Part shown: piece after piece, positions 57,601-64,000 of the stretch
Numbering within the stretch: the stretch's first letter is position 1
Layout of the letters: every line of letters starts with the position of its first letter
Assembly: GCA_004009845.1 (NCBI GenBank)
Contig: RMBW01000042.1
Span: 124,001 to 188,000, forward strand
Origin: Davidsoniella eucalypti
Lineage: Eukaryota; Ascomycota; Sordariomycetes; Microascales; Ceratocystidaceae
Direction: 5' to 3'
DNA length: 64,000 nt
The notes under the pieces: model-generated
Databases searched by the model: none
The model's input: only the letters and a program-made list of their open reading frames with translations
What the model was told of the DNA's origin: nothing
Position numbers and translations under genes: made by a program

Positions 57601-60600
57601 TTGATGGAACCCCCTCTCTTCCCTTCCCTTCCAACCCCTCATTCAGTCAGATCGTCACCCCTAGTCTCGACCTTTCTCGTTCTGTACTCCGGGCTGTGTT
57701 GCTCTCGCGATAGTCGTTGCCATTCCAGTAGCCGTAAATCCCAAGCATCGTGACATTAGCTTTTCATCAAACCAAGACAGAAAGGCATCGTCATCCAGAT
57801 ATTTGGCTCCTCTTCCCCTTCCCACCAGCTATCTGAGAAAACTAGACCAGACCAAACTCAGAAGGCCCAACCTACAGATGTATCTGCTGTATAACTTAAA
57901 ACACCATTTAGGCTGGATTATTGCCGGGTCCCAGAATGATTTGAGATCTATTTCTCTTCCGTCGGCTTACGAAGCTACTAGAATTGGTAGCAGAGTGCAA
58001 GATCAATATCCCGATTATGTTCCTTTGCTTGACTAGAACATATCCCGTCACGAGTTTTTTAGTATTTTGAATTGAGGCTTTGAAAAGCAAAATTAAAATA
58101 AATATATGACAGCTATATGAAAGCTTATCAGAAGTATAACCATAGAAATGCCCATGCCCTTTTTGGGATAGCTAAATCTCTAGTCAACTTGGATCTTTCG
58201 CTTCCCGCATATACACATCGAAAACGTAGTAGTAACCCGAGTTTCTCACTATGGCTGCCATTACATTTCCAACGGTCCAGACTCTTGTCTCCAACAAAAC
58301 CCCAATAACGAGAAGGTCACGATAGTTGTTTCTTGACCTGCCGTGGACGCGAACATTTCATGCTGAGGCACGGCTGAAGTGACCAATACGAACTCAAAGC
58401 ATGTGTCTTTTTTTTCTTCTTTTTTTTTCTTGTTCTGGGCCATGGAGAGAGAGAACAAACATGGTGCCCTTGCACTCGAGGAAAAGAAGAGACGAGAGAG
58501 AAAAAAATAAAAATAAAAACAGCCGCTTTGTGTCGTCTTCACCGCTCTTGGGCAGCAAGGGAACATCTTTTTGATATCTTCCTTTTGTGCTTCTTTCTTC
58601 TTTCTTGTTTTCGGATTCCTTCCAGCGAAAATCAGTAGAAACACCAAGGACACAAACGGTCACGATACCTGCAGGAGGGTCACATGATGCAATGTTATGT
58701 ACGTCCGGACTATTTTCGTGCACAGATATACAAACAACCTGACACCTATTATAATGAACGGGTACATATATGTATGTACGTACAGATAGATATATTAATG
58801 CTTGGATATCACAGGAGCCATGCATGGAAACGATATCGTGAGATTCACAGCCATTTCGTATCGTTGGAGTCCCTTTGAAAACAACCGAAGGAGGGCGAGA
58901 ACGGCAAGGGATAGGCCACAGTATTTCTATGACTATTGGACAAGCCACCTGTCCCCAGCATTCGTCGTCTTCATTTCTCACGATAGTTGTAGAAGTCCAA
59001 GGAGGACGGACAGTCACACTTGTCTCTCATTACATGATTGCATGCCAAGACTCGGAGGAAAGTAGAAAATAACCCGAAACAGGATACGCTTAAATGTATG
59101 ATTCTCTAAAAAAAAAGAAAAAAGAAAGAACCATGTTGCCACCGCGCAATATCCTCGGTGGCCATTAGTTGTATATCTTGTCTCTCTTTTATTCCTTTTT
59201 TTTTCTTTTCTTTTTGTTTATATAACAACTATCTGTATCTGTATCTCAAGCCACACAAATGAACCAACTAGTCCTTTCTGGTGTTTGTTTTGCTTTATTT
59301 CTTAAACTCCTTGGTAAATCAGCCTCATACGTAATGCAATATAGGGATAACAAGCGTCATGGTAAGACAATACTAGACAAGTCGGATTTTTACTTATATT
59401 GAAGTGAAGAAGGAAGAGGTCGAACATCATTCCGACTAAAAGGATCACGAACAACAAGTAGAATGATGAAATGGTGTAATTGCAATAGGAATTTACAACT
59501 GAATCAGTATCAAGTTCAAGATACACAACTGTTTAACCCAAGAAATGAGAATCTAGTTTTTAACCCTAACATCTACCACTCAGCAACGTTGCTCTCGATA
59601 GTGGATTCAGAAATATCAAGGCTTTTCACCACCATATTTAGCCGTCTAAGCGAGGAATTATGAGCAATAAAGTGCCGTTAAAGTACAATTATTACACTTT
59701 TTATGGTAGTAGAAGCGGTTAATCAGGCTCTTCTTGTCGTCCGTGCCACGAACGGATTCTACAAAAAACCAAAGGACGCCTAAACCATGGCTATTAGAAA
59801 AACAGACTACTGTTGCCAGTCGGATTTGCCATTTTCGTTCTTGACAATTGACATGACAAGGCCAAGAGGCGGCCTGCCCATAATGGTGTAGTTGTCAAGT
59901 TGGGCCTCATGGTTTTAAGCCGCAAAGGGCTCCCGGCTGGCCAAGTTATGGTTACTACCGTTGGTACCGGTATTGGCTAGAGCTCTTTTTTTATTTTCTC
60001 GAGGAGAGCAGGCTGCTTAGTTTGACATCCGGCGCTTGCTGGGCCTCTCGGACCACCTTGGGCATCGTGGATGACGCGGTTTTGCAAGATATCGTCTGAG
60101 GAACATTGACTGGTGATTTCGATTGCGAGCCTGGCAAGCTTTGAGAAAAGAAAAAAAGAGAGAGAGCCCTGCAGGCGTTGCCCTCTTTTAGCCTGGGTAG
60201 TGCTGTCTTTTCCATGTCACGATAGTCTTGAGCAAACGGGAAGGAAACAGCGTGACGACAAAGATCCGAGAATTGGCTGGCTTTTGGGATTTATGAAGGA
60301 TCACGATACTGGCTAAAGTCAGGCGAGAAAGCACCGGACCGCAGCCGTAGTAGACAAGAGAAACCTCGAGACTAGATACATGTAATCGCCAAGATAGAGG
60401 ACAGTAAGTATTGAATAGCAGGGGCCGTTTAGGCAGAGGAAATCAAACAAAGAACTGGACGTCCGAGGAAAAAAAAGAAACCGAGCCTAGTTGATGTGTC
60501 AGTAGTTGGCTGCAGGCAGAGTAGCAACAGACTAGACCAACGGCCGAGATATGCAGGCAACGACGTATTCGGCCCTGTCCTGCGGCGGACAAGACAGAAA

Positions 60601-61375
60601 AAGAAAAGAGGAAGCTCACTGCTGCGTGGAAGATACAGAGAGATCCCCAAGCTCTCGTTTGTGATCGGACTAGGGAATCTTGATCAGACGTTTGGCCTGT
60701 ACTTGGGCCGGGTTTTACAGATCCTGGAGAAGATTATCTGGGATGGGGATGGAATGGGGGATGTGGATAGCTTGCTGTTCTTCCAGCCAATCGTTTCGTT
60801 TTCTCGATATGGTGTTACTAGATAACAATATATGTAAGTTGACACTATGTAATGATGCCGAAGGGACTTTGCTTTGTTTGATGGCCAAGTCCGTATAAGC
60901 TAAGCTGGAACAGCAAATGTCAAGCTCCAAGATCACCGAATGGAGAAAACGAAGCCCGGACGAGGAAGGAAACAAAGGAAGGAAAAGAAAAAAAAGAAGA
61001 GCCGAGAATACAGCGAGAACAGACGTTTCTGCTCCAGCCCATCTTGACATGTCTTTTCTTTCTTTTCTTCTTTTTTTTTTTTTCCGTGATGCCTCGACAT
61101 GAGGGCGGCCCCAGACCCGGTCCACTCGAGAAGAAAAAAAAAAGGAAAAAAAAATCAACTAGCTTGTAGAGGGCCTATAAACTACACCAAAAACAGAAAC
61201 AATATGTCCAAAACGTAGATTTCTTTTAGTAATGCCAACGTCAAGACTGCTCGAGCTTCTTTTTAAAGTGTAAAAGCTCGAGACTGTATTGTTTTTCTTT
61301 CTCTTTTGAAACGCATGAGACAACAATGGAAAATAAGTATAATTAAACATAATAAACATATAGAAACTAAACGCT

Positions 61376-61387
61376 GGGGGGGGGGGG
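61376..61387. repeat. Poly-G run (12)
   Basis: Twelve consecutive G residues in non-coding DNA; length may be unstable or a sequencing weak point. Confidence 0.7.
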
Positions 61388-63141
61388 TAGCGCCGCCGTG
61401 GCCGATTCGCGCAGCGACGTTCTTAGAGTGAGCGAAGCTCCAAGCAACGTATCGCCCATCTTCTCGTGTCGAATGCAATGCTCGTTTGCCACGGCCAATG
61501 GAACAATCGCGAACTGGGCCAGGTCTTGAGGAACGGCGTAGTGATCGTAGCACAGATAGTAGGGCAGACATCGAGAGCACCGGCCGCTCTGTCAAAGATA
61601 TACACTAGAATATGCTTCTGTGTCCTTCGGTTTTGTGAATCGTGCTTCTTTAACATCGTTGTCACCTCCTGCTTACCTCCGACGCTGTCCCAGAGAACCC
61701 CTCCATATATCATATAAACAATGGGAAACAATGTAATTCAGGACAACCCCAGTACGCAACAGCGATATCATGGTAAATAGCAAATCCAATCACAGCAATA
61801 TGCCCTTTTTGGATGTAACGTATTGATTGGTCTAGACAATGTCAGATATCACAAAGCCTTTTATTCTTTTCTGTGCTCATCTTTGTGCTGTGATTCGCTT
61901 GCTTAGGGGGGGGCCTATTTCGCTTGTAGATACATCTCTTGATTTGTGCAAATATGTCACCGGTTATGTCCAGATTAGGCTGCCAGAATGCCCGTGGCCA
62001 TGTGTTGGTACCTGAAGTACTGACCAGGTGTACCGTGTACTTTGTTCGTTTCAGCACTGATATCATACACGTATGTAGATGGACATCCTAGGTAATAAAC
62101 CGGTACATATAATGTATTTGCACATCTATATAGCTTCCATATAATAAGTATATCATATTGCTACGTCCCGATATCAAGTATTGCTCGTTGGCTGCAATCG
62201 CCATCACATATATGATACTATGTATACGTAATATCTTGGCCGTCCTAACAGATACCTACGTGTCGATACCAATCCGCCTCTCCCAATGCGGCTCACCCAA
62301 GACAAGTTAGGCTTTGAGGATGGACGAAGAAGGGTGTATATACGATACGTACTAGCATGTTATACATATACAACTCTGTCAACTACGGAAGTCCAGAAGA
62401 AGCAAAATCTTAACGGTCCCATCATGACATTTGCTCAAACTTGCTAGATATGCCCCTCGGGCAACAATAAGTCACCGCCCTAAGGAGCAATGATAGAACC
62501 TGGTGGACGCATATAGGAGAAAGTAAAGTATTTATGGGTTGCTTCTGGCTCTACGTGCTGTCGCTGGTGAATGCACGAGTCCCGGAGAAGAAGAAACACG
62601 TACTCTAGCTTGAAACATACTAGATGAGACTGAGAGACAGATAGAATCAACCCTCCCGTTTGACTACTTTAGTTATATCTGTATACTGCGGCTGAACTCC
62701 CAAGCCTTATGAATTGAGGCTCTCGATATATGACTGTGCCCCTCGCGGTTTCCCCCTTTTTTCCTCTCTTGTAACTTTGTTATCTAGTACATATTATATC
62801 TCTTTTATAGTATGTAGGCAGCATGTACCTATGAGCTGTCCTAAACTCATGCCACCTCGCAGCTCAAACGAAGAGTGGGACGGTACACAGATAGTAAGCC
62901 TCATTATTGCCTTTTTTATCCTATCTTTTTTTTTTCCATCTTGTTCTTTTTTCTACTATTGGTATTTTTTGTTTTGTTTTATCAAGATGACGGAACATCG
63001 TGCTCATCAGAAGCTCCGACGCGAGCCTGCAAGGGCTAGGCCAGGCGTTCAAAAAGAAGAAAGAAGTCCAAGACGGGATCAATAAAAATAAAAACGAGAA
63101 GACAAGATGAACCAAGGAGTAAAGAAAAGCTCAAGACTTTT

Positions 63142-63165
63142 TTGGCTTTGGCTTTGGCTTTGGCT
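63142..63165. repeat. TTTGGC hexamer repeat (4 copies)
   Basis: Four perfect TTTGGC units in non-coding DNA near the window end. Confidence 0.75.
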
Positions 63166-64000
63166 AGGTCAGGCCTTTTGCACAGCCCAAGTGTATTCCA
63201 AGGCCAGGTAAAACAAAAACATGGCCCAGGGCAGAGAAGATAAGGCGTGTTGCCAGAACCACCCCTGAGATACATCTTGTTGGCTGAGCCGCATTTTATA
63301 TATATACATTTCTTTCGTTAAGAAAAGGCTCGACTAATGAAATCTAGATATGGGTTTTCCATGGTTTTGGTATCTGGGTTCCAACTGTTACATAGATAAC
63401 CATCTTTAGTTTCTGTGTATTCCTTTCCTTTATCCTCGCTTGGATAGGTGACGCAGAATCCAAGTCGACCAAACAAACACGAAGCTCTTGGTCACTCGAG
63501 GGTTCAAGTTTTGTCTAGCGTTTGACCACTGAGCGAACATAAACTATATTCCTTTGTCATCAAAGCTGGAAATAGCATTCCTAATTTCGACCAACTGTCT
63601 ACAGAGGATGACGCTTCCTTGGTGTTTCTGATCTGTGACGTCTTGGAGATAAATAATCGATCTTGTTGTGTCCGTCGAGACTTTTTTTTTTGGCTTTTCT
63701 CAACTTCATTCTCGTTGTTTATTTGCCACTTCAGGGTTTAAGTGCAGGGTTAATTATTCAAGATGACGACATGTACAAAATCCTGCCAACGACTTTGCTT
63801 TATGCTATCTTTTCCCTTTCTTCTTGGGGGCGATCCCTTTTGGCCCGTTGTTTCTCTTAATGTTTCGATTTTCACATATCCCTTTTAGATCCAGGACCGC
63901 AAATAGAACCAGAACGAAGTATCATCAAAGTCTCAAGCTAGAGGCGCATCTCTAACCCTTAGAATCCTTGTTCCAAGTTATTGAAGCTGTTCTGGCTGGA

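Larger units (their letters stand above)
52074..64000. other. 12-kb gene-poor region to window end
   Basis: No gene could be supported. Open frames are short, mostly lack ATG starts, and none shows a known family. Composition is uneven: an AT-rich background with Py/Pu runs (55680-56110, 58400-58520, 60960-61150), a GC-richer patch at about 56430-57060, a G12 run (61376-61387) and a TTTGGC repeat (63142-63165). A minus-strand frame at 54351-54650 is listed separately as doubtful. The region may be a long upstream region of a gene beyond the window, or contain unrecognised long non-coding RNA. Confidence 0.45.

Noticed and set aside
58394..59017. 207-codon frame on - strand
   Set aside because: Longest frame of the right arm, but its end is made of A/T-run codons (Lys/Phe runs), with no conserved pattern and no second exon found.

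Overview
The window looks like nuclear DNA of a filamentous ascomycete (Pezizomycotina). The genes are split by short introns (about 50-120 bp, a few longer) with GT..AG ends and CTAAC-type branch sites. They encode typical eukaryotic and fungal proteins: a mitochondrial ATP synthase epsilon subunit, a proteasome lid subunit, a KDEL receptor and a GPI-anchored GH72 glucanosyltransferase. There is also a decayed Tad1-type LINE. I cannot name the genus. I see no rRNA, no convincing tRNA and no CRISPR array.

Layout. 1-10.05 kb: the 3' part of a pseudokinase-like gene (+), a FAR1-type zinc-finger protein (-), a secreted beta-propeller-like protein (+) and a GH72 cell-wall transglycosylase (+). 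10.05-15.4 kb: a gene-free gap with a pyrimidine-rich end. 15.4-40.6 kb: the gene-rich core, with a RAX1-like RGS membrane protein, ATP15, MAK10/NAA35 (NatC), a peroxisomal PMP47-type carrier (-), a 2033-residue disordered nuclear-type protein, RPN6 (-), ERD2 (-), a ubiquitin-like/WLM metalloprotease and a LicD/MNN4-like protein (-). 40.6-48.4 kb: mostly non-coding, with one small predicted membrane protein (-) and one unexplained open-frame island near 44.1 kb. 48.4-50.5 kb: a LINE remnant with a Gag frame broken by three TAG codons, the first residues of ORF2 fused almost directly to the end of its RNase H domain, and no reverse transcriptase. 50.7-52.1 kb: a mitochondrial lipoate-protein ligase. 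52.1-64 kb: about 12 kb without a convincing gene.

The genes do not form a biosynthetic cluster or operon-like unit; most are housekeeping. Several are divergent pairs sharing a promoter region: FAR1-like/secreted protein, carrier/disordered protein and ERD2/WLM. A palindromic TCACGTGA element occurs in the first of these, upstream of ATP15, and in the gene-poor 47 kb region. I found no clear new multi-gene system. The best leads are the pseudokinase, the single-copy FAR1-type protein, the disordered protein with a SUMO-interaction-like motif and a folded-looking C-terminus, a GC-AG intron in MAK10, the state of the LINE, and the 44 kb island. All intron boundaries were placed by eye from splice signals, frame and family similarity.
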